Source: Alphaproteobacteria bacterium
Lineage (GTDB): Bacteria; Pseudomonadota; Alphaproteobacteria; Rhizobiales; Rhizobiaceae
Direction of reading: 5' to 3'
Length of the DNA: 64,000 bases
Assembly: GCA_018823835.1 (NCBI GenBank)
Contig: JAHJHT010000002.1
Location: forward strand, 620,001-684,000
In this document: positions 8,930 to 16,757 of the stretch, piece after piece
Position numbering within the stretch: position 1 is the first letter of the stretch
Layout of the letters: the number at the start of each line of letters is the position of its first letter
Notes under the pieces: generated by a model
The model's input: only the letters and a program-made list of their open reading frames with translations
What the model was told of the DNA's origin: nothing
Database searches by the model: none
Position numbers and translations under genes: made by a program

Positions 8930-9573
8930 CAGCAGTCGTCGATGCGCAGGATGGCGCCGCCGGCGGCCTCCGCGTCGGCCTCGTCATGCGTCACGAGCAC
9001 GACCGGAAGGCGCATGGCGCGCGCCTTGTCGAAGACCAGCTGGCGCGCCTGCTGCCGCAGCCCGGCGTCGAGCTTGGAAAAGGGCTCGTCGAGCAACAGC
9101 ATGCGCGGGCCCGAGAGAAGCGAGCGGGCGAGCGCCACGCGCGCCTTCTCGCCGCCCGACAGCGTGTCGGGATCGCGCGCGCCGGAACCGGCGAGGCCGA
9201 CATCCTCGAGCGCGGTATCGGCAAGCGCCGCCCGCGCCGACCTGCCCTTCACGCTGGCCGGGATGGCAAAGGCAAGGTTGGCGCAGACCGACATGTGCGG
9301 AAACAGCAGCGGGTCCTGGAACAGGATGCCCGCGTGCCGGTCCTGCGCGGCAAGGCCGGTCAGATCGGCGCCGTCGATGAACACCCTTCCCGAGGCCGAG
9401 AAGGCCGGGTCGAGAAAGCCGCCGATGAAGGCGAGCAGCGTCGACTTGCCGGAGCCCGATGGCCCCATCACGGTGAACACCTCGCCCGGCGCCACGCGCC
9501 GGTCGACGGCAAGCAGCGTCTTGCCCTTCAGCGCGATCGACACGTGGTCGAGGTGGAGACCCTGTTCAGTCAT
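8929..9573 (-). CDS. ABC transporter ATP-binding protein, YnjD-like
   Basis: ATPase subunit of an importer, 214 residues. Walker A is GPSGSGKST, the Q-loop is FQDPLLFPHM, the signature is LSGGEKARVALARSLL, Walker B is MLLLDEPF, and the switch His is in VTHDEADAEA. The short length, without a regulatory C-terminal domain, matches YnjD and thiamine-type ATPases. It is third in a minus-strand operon: binding protein, fused permease, ATPase. The substrate of YnjBCD systems is not established; a thiamine-like solute is often suggested by homology. Confidence 0.88.
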   Translation of the reverse strand: MTEQGLHLDHVSIALKGKTLLAVDRRVAPGEVFTVMGPSGSGKSTLLAFIGGFLDPAFSASGRVFIDGADLTGLAAQDRHAGILFQDPLLFPHMSVCANLAFAIPASVKGRSARAALADTALEDVGLAGSGARDPDTLSGGEKARVALARSLLSGPRMLLLDEPFSKLDAGLRQQARQLVFDKARAMRLPVVLVTHDEADAEAAGGAILRIDDC

Positions 9574-9598
9574 TCAATCCCGTATCCGCCCGCCCGGC

Positions 9599-11278
9599 CT
9601 ATACCCGCATGGCGCGGCGATGCCGGAATATCAGCGCGGGACCGAAGATCGCAACCAGAAAGCCCAGCGCCGGCAGGACCATCTGCAGGAAGGCATAGAC
9701 GCCGATGACGCGCCGGTTGCCGCCCGAGGCCAGCGCCACCGCCTCGGTGGTGATCGTCTCCAGCCGCCCGGCGCCGATCAGCACGGTGGGCAAATAGAGC
9801 CCGACCGAAACCGAAAAGCCAACGGCCGCCGCGGTCAGCACCGGTCGCGCCAGCATCGGCAGCTTGACGCGGAAGAACACACTCCAGCGCCGCTTGCCGA
9901 GGCCGGCGGCAACCGCTTCGTAGCGCCTGTCATAGGCGCGCCAGGGATCCGATAGCGACAGGAAGACATAGGGCATGACGAAGACGAGATGGGCGAAGAC
10001 CAGCGACGGCAGGCTTGCCTCCGCACCGGCCAGGATCAGCAGCAACTGCAGCCCGAACAGGAAGGCGACCTGCGGCACGATCAGCGGCAGGTAAAGCAGC
10101 ATCAGGGCGCCGCTCCCGCCGCGCCGGCCCGTTTCGTCCTCGCGCAGCAGCGACAGCAGCGAAAGCGCCACGGCAAGCAGCGTCGACAGGGTGGCGACGA
10201 GAACCGTCGTCGCCAGCGGCCCGGCGACGCGCGGCAGCGTCTTCATCCAGGTCTTCAGCGTCAGCCAGTCGGGCAGCGCGTCCGGATACTGCCACAGGCC
10301 GGCCACCGACCAGAGCGCCAGCGTGGCCAGGCCGGCGAACACGGCAAAGGCTGCCAGCATCACCGCCGCGAGTGCGGCACCCCGCAGCCAGGCGTCGCCG
10401 CGAAACCGCCAGCCGGTATCGCGTATGCGCTGGCACATGGCGGTGGAGAGGCGCTCGAAGCCAATCCAGATCGCGATGGCCAGCGCCGTCACGCCCAGTT
10501 GCAGGACCGCGCCTGCCGAGGCCAAGAAGCGCATCGAGAGGTCGGGGTCGCGCATCCACTCGATCAGCCGGACGGCGAGCGGCGCCGGCGTCGTCGGTCC
10601 GAGGATCTGCGCGACATCGACGACCGAGGTCGAGAAGGCGATGACGGCAAAGACCGCCAGCCGCATCTGCCTGTAAAGCGGCGGCCATGTGCCGTGCAGG
10701 AAACCGGCGACCTGGCCATAGCCGAGCGAAGCGGCAAGCGCCCTTGTGCGGGCCGGGTCGGTCTGCGGCAGGGCGGCCAGCGCGATGAGCAGCAGGAAAG
10801 GGATTTCCTTGACGATCAGCCCCGCCGTCATCGTCAGCCCGGCCGGGTCGTGCACGATGAGCACGTCCGGCGGCTGGTGCCAGCCCGTCAGCACCGGCGA
10901 CACGAGACGCGCCAGCATGCCTGACGGCGCGATCAGGAAGGCTAGCGCGAAGGCCACCGCAGCGTGCGGCACCGACAGCAGCGGCGACACGAGGTGCTGG
11001 ATGCGGGCGAAGATTCGCGTACCGGACCAGCCGGCGACGAACAGCATGACCGCGCCAAGCGAGATGGCGGTGGCGGCAAGCCCGGTGCCGAGGCTTACCG
11101 CCACCGACATCCAGATGCCGGGTTCGGCAAGAACGGCAGCAAAGGGCGCAAGGCTGAGGGAAAAGCCGCCGAGCGCCGGGAAATAGCCGAGGGCCGGCAG
11201 AACTGTGCCGGCCAGCCCGGCGACGATCGGGCCGGCGAGCAGCAGAATGGCGAAAGGCGGCCCGAGCCTTGTCAGCAT
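9599..11278 (-). CDS. ABC transporter permease, YnjC-like (two fused domains)
   Basis: Inner membrane permease of 559 residues with two consecutive binding-protein-dependent transport domains (about residues 40-270 and 330-545), as in YnjC and ThiP. Each domain carries an EAA-type loop: AASLGYGQVAGFLHGTWP in the first and AAGLGKRRWSVFFRVKLP in the second. About twelve hydrophobic segments are visible. It lies between the substrate-binding protein gene (69 bases upstream) and the ATPase gene (25 bases downstream), so the three form one importer. Confidence 0.88.
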   Translation of the reverse strand: MLTRLGPPFAILLLAGPIVAGLAGTVLPALGYFPALGGFSLSLAPFAAVLAEPGIWMSVAVSLGTGLAATAISLGAVMLFVAGWSGTRIFARIQHLVSPLLSVPHAAVAFALAFLIAPSGMLARLVSPVLTGWHQPPDVLIVHDPAGLTMTAGLIVKEIPFLLLIALAALPQTDPARTRALAASLGYGQVAGFLHGTWPPLYRQMRLAVFAVIAFSTSVVDVAQILGPTTPAPLAVRLIEWMRDPDLSMRFLASAGAVLQLGVTALAIAIWIGFERLSTAMCQRIRDTGWRFRGDAWLRGAALAAVMLAAFAVFAGLATLALWSVAGLWQYPDALPDWLTLKTWMKTLPRVAGPLATTVLVATLSTLLAVALSLLSLLREDETGRRGGSGALMLLYLPLIVPQVAFLFGLQLLLILAGAEASLPSLVFAHLVFVMPYVFLSLSDPWRAYDRRYEAVAAGLGKRRWSVFFRVKLPMLARPVLTAAAVGFSVSVGLYLPTVLIGAGRLETITTEAVALASGGNRRVIGVYAFLQMVLPALGFLVAIFGPALIFRHRRAMRV

Positions 11279-11347
11279 GGCGCTGGCGATGGGCGGCCGA
11301 GACCGGCCGGCCTCACGGGCTGGTCAGCCGGTGACGCAGGCGATGGC

Positions 11348-12610
11348 TCAGTTGGCAGCCCCATAGCGCCGCTTCCATTCGGTTTCCAGCCGATCCATCC
11401 AGCTCGGATGCGGTTCGTCAAGTGCGGGGCCGAGTTCGTCGGGCTTCAGTGTCGCGACGCCGAGGTCCAGCCCGTCGAAGCGGGCGCGGTCAGCGGCGTC
11501 GAGCTTCGAGACCGCCAGCACCGTCGGGTCGCCCCAGACCTCCGGGTCCTGCTTGTGTGCCTGTGCTTCCGGCGAGATCAGGAAGTCGGCCAGCACCAGG
11601 GCGCCGGCCTTGGCGGCTGCATTGTAGGGGATCGCCACGAAATGCGTGTTGGACAGCGTGCCGCCTGGAAAGGTGAAGGAGCGCACCGTGTCGGGCAGTT
11701 CGCCGGCCGCGATGCCGCTCGACGCCTCGGACGGGTTGAAGGCGAAGATGATGTCGACCTCGTTGTCGGCGAGCAGCTGCTTCATGGCGGAGTAGTTCTG
11801 CGGAAAGCTCTTGCCGCCGCGCCACAGCAGCGGGTTGATCTCGTCCAGCCAGGCAAACAGCGGCGCGGTCACGGCGTCGAACGTCGCCTCGTCCACCGGC
11901 TTCAGGAGCACGCTCCGGTCGGCCACGAGTTCGCTCAGCACCTGCTTGAGAAAGGACGAGCCGACGAAGTCCGGCGGCTGCGGATAGGAGAACCGACCCG
12001 GGTTTTCCTTCGCCCAGGCCAAGAGTTCCTTCGCCGACCCCGGCATGGAGGCGGCGTCGGTGCGCGCCGAATCGTGAAAGAAGACCAGCTTGCCCATGCC
12101 CCAGGGGCTTTCCAGACCCTCGACGGGAATGGTGAAATCGGTGCGGATGGTCGGCTTGCTCTCGATGTCGACATAGCGCCAGTTGGGCAGGCTTTCGGCC
12201 CAGCCGGGCGAGAACAGCAGGCCCTGCTCCTTCATCGAGGCGAAATTCTCGCCGTTGATCCAGATCAGGTCGACGGTGCCGCCGGCATCCTTGCCGCCGG
12301 CCTTTTCAGCGACGACCTTGGCCACCGCATTGGCGGTGTCGTCGAGCTTCACATGCACCATCGTGACGCCGTAGCGCCGGGACAACTCGTCGCCGGCCCA
12401 TTCGAGATAGGCATTGATGTTCTCGGCGCCGCCCCAGGCGTTGAAATAGACGGTCTCGCCCTTCGCCTCGGCAAGCACGGCGTCCCATTTCGCGGCATCG
12501 GGTTGTCCCGCCGCCGCCGCCAGCGTCATGGCGAGCAGCGATGCAATGCCCAAAAGTGCCTGTTTCAATCCAGCCTCCCGATCCTTTGCGGTCGTCCGGC
12601 GTTTGAGCAT
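11348..12610 (-). CDS. ABC transporter substrate-binding protein, YnjB-like
   Basis: Periplasmic binding protein of 420 residues. The N-terminus (basic residues, then LLGIASLLAMTLAAAAG) is a secretion signal. VYFNAWGGAENINAYLEWAGDEL and DLIWINGENFASMK are typical of the YnjB branch of extracellular solute-binding proteins. It is the first gene of the importer operon on the minus strand. The ligand is unknown. The neighbouring inositol genes do not by themselves imply an inositol ligand, since inositol importers use a different binding protein family. Confidence 0.87.
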   Translation of the reverse strand: MLKRRTTAKDREAGLKQALLGIASLLAMTLAAAAGQPDAAKWDAVLAEAKGETVYFNAWGGAENINAYLEWAGDELSRRYGVTMVHVKLDDTANAVAKVVAEKAGGKDAGGTVDLIWINGENFASMKEQGLLFSPGWAESLPNWRYVDIESKPTIRTDFTIPVEGLESPWGMGKLVFFHDSARTDAASMPGSAKELLAWAKENPGRFSYPQPPDFVGSSFLKQVLSELVADRSVLLKPVDEATFDAVTAPLFAWLDEINPLLWRGGKSFPQNYSAMKQLLADNEVDIIFAFNPSEASSGIAAGELPDTVRSFTFPGGTLSNTHFVAIPYNAAAKAGALVLADFLISPEAQAHKQDPEVWGDPTVLAVSKLDAADRARFDGLDLGVATLKPDELGPALDEPHPSWMDRLETEWKRRYGAAN

Positions 12611-12692
12611 TGTCGCGCAAGCGGGGTCAATGCACGGATAAGCAAGCGGCGTTCACTTCGGGGTGAGAGCGGCTTGAACCGGAATGCCCCGC

Positions 12693-13802
12693 CTAGACCT
12701 CGACCCAGCGTTCTTGCTTGAAGGAACGCGCCATGGCGTCGACGGCCCGCTCGATCAGGATGCCTTCCTCGAAAGTCACCGCCACGCTGTCCTCGCCGAG
12801 CATGCAGCCGATCAGCTGCCGGCATTCTATGGTTTTGAGCTCATTGAAGCCGAGGCTGTGGCCGGGCGCCGGGACGAAGCGGTCGTAGGGCTTGTGGTGC
12901 GGCGCCGACAGGACGGTGCGAAAACCCTGCTCGGTCGGCCGGTCTGCGGTCAGATAGAGCTGGAACTCGTTCATCCGCTCCTGGTCGTAGAGGATCGAGC
13001 CTTTTGCGCCGAAGATCTGGATGGCGATGCGCCCCTTGCGGCCCCAGGCGGTGCGGCTCACCGCGATGAATCCCGAGGCGTCGTTCTCCAGCCTGAGCAG
13101 GATGGTGGCGATGTCGTAGACCTCGACCGCGCGTTCTCCTTCCGGCGTCCGGCGCGTCGGATAGGGCTTTGCCATGTCGCACATCACGCGGGTGACGCGG
13201 CCGAACAGCGTCTGGATGAGCGACAGCGGATGCACGCCGAAATCGTCGAGCGCGCCATAGCCGTTGGAGGCCTCGTGGCGCTGCTGGAACGGCGCTTCCG
13301 GGTCGGCCAGAAAATCCTCGTCCATCTCGATGCGGACATGGTTCACCGCGCCGATCACGTCCTCGTCGAGCAGCTTGCGGATGTGACGGATCGTCGGATT
13401 CTGGATGTAGTTGTAGCCAAGCACCGCCGTCCTGCCCGAGGCGCGGGCGGCCGCCAGCATCTCTTCGGCCTCGGCGAGGCTCGGGGCCATCGGCTTTTCG
13501 CACCAGACATGCTTGCCGGCCGCGAGTGCTGCCCGCGCCATTTCGAGGTGGAAGCGGTTGGGCGTGGTGATCGACACGACATCGACTGCCGGGTCGGCGA
13601 TGACCTCACGCCAGTCGCCGGACGCTTTCTTGAAGCCGAATTCAGCGGCCTTTTTCTCGGCAAGCTCCACATTGGCTTCGCCCAGATGCACCAGCCGCAC
13701 CGCCGGCACGTCGCCGAAAACCGGCCGCACGGAATTCCAGGCCAGCGCATGGGCCTTGCCCATGAATCCGGTTCCGATCAGGCCGACGCCGATCTCTTGC
13801 AT
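12693..13802 (-). CDS. Gfo/Idh/MocA family oxidoreductase (inositol/sugar dehydrogenase-like)
   Basis: NAD(P)-dependent sugar or cyclitol dehydrogenase of 369 residues. The cofactor loop is VGLIGTGFMGKAHA, the conserved Lys is in the WCEKPM motif, and the active-site region reads YGALDDFGVHPLSLIQ. It is divergent from the RpiR regulator and close to the iol genes, so oxidation of an inositol isomer such as scyllo-inositol is a fair guess but unproven. The ATG at 13802 has GGAGGGAG eight bases upstream; an in-frame GTG at 13823 would place that ribosome binding site inside the gene and is rejected. Confidence 0.85.
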   Translation of the reverse strand: MQEIGVGLIGTGFMGKAHALAWNSVRPVFGDVPAVRLVHLGEANVELAEKKAAEFGFKKASGDWREVIADPAVDVVSITTPNRFHLEMARAALAAGKHVWCEKPMAPSLAEAEEMLAAARASGRTAVLGYNYIQNPTIRHIRKLLDEDVIGAVNHVRIEMDEDFLADPEAPFQQRHEASNGYGALDDFGVHPLSLIQTLFGRVTRVMCDMAKPYPTRRTPEGERAVEVYDIATILLRLENDASGFIAVSRTAWGRKGRIAIQIFGAKGSILYDQERMNEFQLYLTADRPTEQGFRTVLSAPHHKPYDRFVPAPGHSLGFNELKTIECRQLIGCMLGEDSVAVTFEEGILIERAVDAMARSFKQERWVEV

Positions 13803-13894
13803 GCAACAGCTCCCTCCGACCACCGCCAGCGGCGGCGCATTTCCGATCTACCGCGTCGCATAATGGAATAGAAGCTGCATCGTCTGTTCGGTCT

Positions 13895-13913
13895 GGAATT
13901 TTTGTTCTATTCC
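13895..13913. promoter_or_regulatory. Candidate RpiR operator, GGAAT-N9-ATTCC
   Basis: A 19-base palindrome GGAAT-N9-ATTCC lies in the divergent region between the Gfo/Idh/MocA gene and the RpiR regulator. A second copy with the same spacing lies at 16683-16701 between iolG and iolC, and an extra half-site TGGAATAGAA is at 13864-13873. Shared architecture at the regulator and at the operon suggests this is the RpiR binding site. Confidence 0.6.
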
Positions 13914-13915
13914 TG

Positions 13916-13929
13916 TCGAAACGTTTCGA
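13916..13929. promoter_or_regulatory. CG-centred 14-bp palindrome before the RpiR gene
   Basis: TCGAAACGTTTCGA is a perfect palindrome ending 12 bases before the RpiR start codon. The GAAACGTTTC core is the classical shape of a LacI/GalR-family operator, although no LacI-type gene is in the window. It may be a roadblock site for another sugar regulator. Confidence 0.4.
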
Positions 13930-13941
13930 ACGGGCAGGGCG

Positions 13942-14775
13942 ATGACGGCGACGCAGGACGCACCCAGGGACTACCAGGCCTTGCGCACGGCCATTGCCGG
14001 CCGGGCCGGCGACCTGCCCCGCAGGCTCGCGCAGGTCGCCGCCTACGCGCTCGAATTTCCCGACGAGATCGCCTTCGGCACGGTCGCCAGCATCGCGGCT
14101 AGCGCCGAAGTGCAGCCTTCGGCCCTGGTGCGCTTTTCGCACGCGCTCGGCTACCAGGGTTTTTCCGAACTGCAGGAAGTGTTCCGCTCGCGTTTGCGCG
14201 AACGCGTGCTGAACTATGACGAGCGCCTGGCGCAGCTGCGCGATCACGGCATCGCCGGCAGCAAGTCGGGGCTGGTGCTCGACGGGTTCCTGGAAGCCAG
14301 CGAGCGGTCCATTGCCAGCTTCCGCGAGAAGCTCGACCACGCGGCGATCGACCGGGCGGTGGACGTGCTCGCGGGCGCCGAGATCATCTATCTCATCGGC
14401 CTGCGCCGCTCCTTCCCGATTGCCTCCTATCTGAGCTACGCCATGGGCAAGCTCGGCGTGCGCAGCATCCTGGTCGACGGGGTCGCCGGCATGGGCTCCG
14501 AACAGGCGAGCTTCATCACCCCGAAGGACGCCGCGCTTGCCATCAGCTTCGCGCCCTATGCCAGCGAGACGGTGGCACTGACCGGGGCGGCCAGGACGCG
14601 CGGCGCGAAGATCGTCACCATCACGGATTCGTTGATGTCGCCGATCGCCGCGCCGGCCGATGTGATGATCGAGGTCGCCGAGGCGAATTTCGAGGGTTTC
14701 CGCTCGCTGGCAACCACCATGGCGGTCGCCATGACGCTTGCCGTCGCGGTCGCCGGACGGCGCAGCGAGCGCTAG
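13942..14775 (+). CDS. MurR/RpiR family regulator of inositol catabolism (IolR-like)
   Basis: Transcription regulator of 277 residues. Residues 1-85 are the RpiR helix-turn-helix domain (IAASAEVQPSALVRFSHALGYQGFSELQ). Residues 125-255 are a SIS domain, which in this family binds a phosphorylated sugar ([24 protein letters not shown]). It sits between the first Gfo/Idh/MocA gene and the iolG/iolCDEB block, as RpiR-type IolR does in rhizobia, where it represses the iol genes until a phosphorylated inositol intermediate accumulates. That role is inferred from family and position. The gene starts 29 bases after a GGAAT-N9-ATTCC palindrome, which suggests autoregulation. Confidence 0.88.
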   Translation: MTATQDAPRDYQALRTAIAGRAGDLPRRLAQVAAYALEFPDEIAFGTVASIAASAEVQPSALVRFSHALGYQGFSELQEVFRSRLRERVLNYDERLAQLRDHGIAGSKSGLVLDGFLEASERSIASFREKLDHAAIDRAVDVLAGAEIIYLIGLRRSFPIASYLSYAMGKLGVRSILVDGVAGMGSEQASFITPKDAALAISFAPYASETVALTGAARTRGAKIVTITDSLMSPIAAPADVMIEVAEANFEGFRSLATTMAVAMTLAVAVAGRRSER

Positions 14776-14784
14776 GCGCTCTCC

Positions 14785-15612
14785 TCAGACAGCCGGCGGG
14801 ATCGGCGGTGAATCGCCCGTGCCCAGAACCTGCTGGTCGAAGTCGATGATCGAGCCGGTCATCATGCCGCTTTCGGCGCTCGACAGGTAGGCGACGGCGC
14901 GCGACACCTCGGCGGTATCGAGCAGGCGGCCGAACGGCTTCTGCTTTTTCGCATCCTCGATCCAGCCTTCTTCAGCACCGTGATAGGTCTTCATGATGCG
15001 GTCCTCGCCCGGCGTGTCCATGTGGCCGATGGTCAGGCCGTTGACGCGGATGCGGTGGTTGAGCACCGAATAGGCGACGTTCTTTGTCAGCGTGATCAAC
15101 GCGCCCTTCGACGAGCAGTAGGCGGTAATAAAGCTCTGCCCGCCATGCCCCGACATCGAGATGATGTTGACGATAGAGCCCTCGATCTTCTCGCGCTTCA
15201 TCACCTTCAGCGTGTCCTGCATCAGGAAGAACGGCGCGCGCACATTGACCGCAAACATCTGGTCGAACAGTTCCGGGTCGGTGTCCCAGATGGTGCCGCG
15301 GTCGGTGATGCCGGCCGAATTGACCAGTATGTCGATGCGGCCGAAGGCCTTGTCGGCCTCGGCGACCACCTTGCGGGTGTCGTCCATGTCGGCGAGGTCG
15401 GCGGCGACGAAGATCACCTTCACGCCCTTCGCCTCGAGCGCCGCCTTCACCTTCGCACCGCGCTCTGCATTGCGGCCGGTGATCGCCAGACCGGCGATGC
15501 CGCGCTCGGCAAAGAGATGCGCAATCGCTTCGCCCAGCCCCTGCGTCGAGCCGGTAACGATGGCGACCTTGCCTTCGAGCGAAGACAGTTTCAGCGACGA
15601 TGCATCGAACAT
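14785..15612 (-). CDS. SDR family oxidoreductase in the inositol locus
   Basis: Short-chain dehydrogenase of 275 residues. The cofactor loop is TGSTQGLGEA, NNAG is replaced by VNSAGI, and the active site is Ser in IISMSGHGG with YCSSK (Tyr and Lys). The ATG at 15612 is preceded by AGGAGGAAAGC; the open frame extends further upstream but overlaps iolG. It begins 10 bases after the iolG stop, so the two are an operon, and it probably oxidises or reduces a cyclitol or related sugar. The C-terminus ends convergently with the RpiR gene. The exact substrate is not visible. Confidence 0.85.
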   Translation of the reverse strand: MFDASSLKLSSLEGKVAIVTGSTQGLGEAIAHLFAERGIAGLAITGRNAERGAKVKAALEAKGVKVIFVAADLADMDDTRKVVAEADKAFGRIDILVNSAGITDRGTIWDTDPELFDQMFAVNVRAPFFLMQDTLKVMKREKIEGSIVNIISMSGHGGQSFITAYCSSKGALITLTKNVAYSVLNHRIRVNGLTIGHMDTPGEDRIMKTYHGAEEGWIEDAKKQKPFGRLLDTAEVSRAVAYLSSAESGMMTGSIIDFDQQVLGTGDSPPIPPAV

Positions 15613-15622
15613 GCTTTCCTCC

Positions 15623-16612
15623 TCAGCCGATCGAAACCGGCTTGCCGGTCTCGCGGGATTGCGTGGCCGCATCGGCCATCATCTGCGCCTTCAGCCCGTC
15701 GACGCCGCTCGGGCTTGGCCTAGTCCCCTTCTCGACGACGTCGATGAAAGCCTCAATCTCCCGCCTGTAGGCGGCAGCGTAGCGCTCGAGGAAGAAGTTC
15801 TGCACCGGGTCGGCGACAATCCCGTCCGCGCCCGCGAAAGACACGGTGGTCTCGGGAACATTGGCGGCCGACAGCATGCCCTTCGAACCGTGCACCTCGA
15901 TGCGCTGGTCGTAGCCATAGGTGGCGCGGCGCGAGTTGGAGATCTGGCAGATCTTTCCGGACGCCGTCTTCAGCACCACGGCGGCGGTATCGACGTCGCC
16001 GGCCTCGCCGATCGCCGGATCGACCAGCGCCGAGCCGACGGCGAACACCTCGACCGCGTCCTCGCCGAGCAGGAAGCGCGCCATGTCGAAATCGTGGATC
16101 ATCATGTCGCGGAACAGGCCGCCGGAATGCTTGATGTAGGAGACCGGCGGCGGTGCGGGGTCGCGCGACAGGATGGTGACCAGCTCGACATTGCCGGCCG
16201 CGCCGTCCGCGAGCCGCTTCTGGAGCGCCGCGAAGTTCGGATCGAAGCGCCGGTTGAATCCGATCATCAGTGCGGTGCCGGCCTTATCGACGCGCTCCAG
16301 CGTTTCCCTGATCCGCGCCGAACTCATGTCGACGGGCTTCTCGCAGAACACCGCCTTGCCGGCCTTGGCAGCCGCATCGATATAGTCGGCATGGGTGTCG
16401 GTCGGCGTGCCGATCAGCACCGCGTCGATGCTGGCATCCGCCAGGATCTCCTCGGCCGTGCGGATGGGCGCCCCGGTCGCGGCCGACAGCGCCTTGGCGC
16501 CCTCCGGAAACGGGTCGGCGATGGCCGCCAGTCTCGCGCGCGGCGAGGCGGCGATGTTCCTGCCGTGAATCTGGCCGATGCGGCCGGCGCCAAGCAGCGC
16601 GATGGAAATCAT
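15623..16612 (-). CDS. iolG: Inositol 2-dehydrogenase
   Basis: First step of inositol catabolism: oxidises myo-inositol to scyllo-inosose with NAD+ in the cytoplasm. The 329-residue protein has ALLGAGRIGQIHGRN (cofactor loop), FCEKPVDMS (catalytic Lys) and the IolG-type active site GLFRDMMIHDFDMARFLLGE with Asp and His. The length is typical. The ATG at 16612 has AAGGA upstream; the longer frame to 16663 runs into the promoter region. It is divergent from iolC with palindromic operator candidates between them and is followed by the SDR gene. Confidence 0.92.
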   Translation of the reverse strand: MISIALLGAGRIGQIHGRNIAASPRARLAAIADPFPEGAKALSAATGAPIRTAEEILADASIDAVLIGTPTDTHADYIDAAAKAGKAVFCEKPVDMSSARIRETLERVDKAGTALMIGFNRRFDPNFAALQKRLADGAAGNVELVTILSRDPAPPPVSYIKHSGGLFRDMMIHDFDMARFLLGEDAVEVFAVGSALVDPAIGEAGDVDTAAVVLKTASGKICQISNSRRATYGYDQRIEVHGSKGMLSAANVPETTVSFAGADGIVADPVQNFFLERYAAAYRREIEAFIDVVEKGTRPSPSGVDGLKAQMMADAATQSRETGKPVSIG

Positions 16613-16659
16613 GGAGCCGTCCTTGTTGTCGTGGTGCTGTGAAGTTGCGCGCAGAATAA

Positions 16660-16702
16660 ACATTCCACATTGACTGTCAAATGGAATGTGTGTTTCATTC
16701 CA
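16660..16702. promoter_or_regulatory. iolG/iolC divergent operator region
   Basis: Three half-sites of TGGAATG lie in 43 bases: ACATTCCA (16660-16667), TGGAATGT (16682-16689) and CATTCCA (16696-16702). The second and third form GGAAT-N9-ATTCC at 16683-16701, as found before the RpiR gene. A smaller perfect palindrome TTGACTGTCAA (16670-16680) lies between the first two. The arrangement suits cooperative repression of both divergent promoters by the RpiR regulator. Confidence 0.6.
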
Positions 16703-16757
16703 CGCTTCCTATGCAGATGTGCAAGATGCTAGCAGCCGTTCGACGGGAGGCAACACC

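Noticed and set aside
10964..12721. Plus-strand frame of 585 codons opposite the YnjB/YnjC-like genes
   Set aside because: No recognisable motif, composition typical of a shadow frame, and the opposite strand encodes a complete importer.
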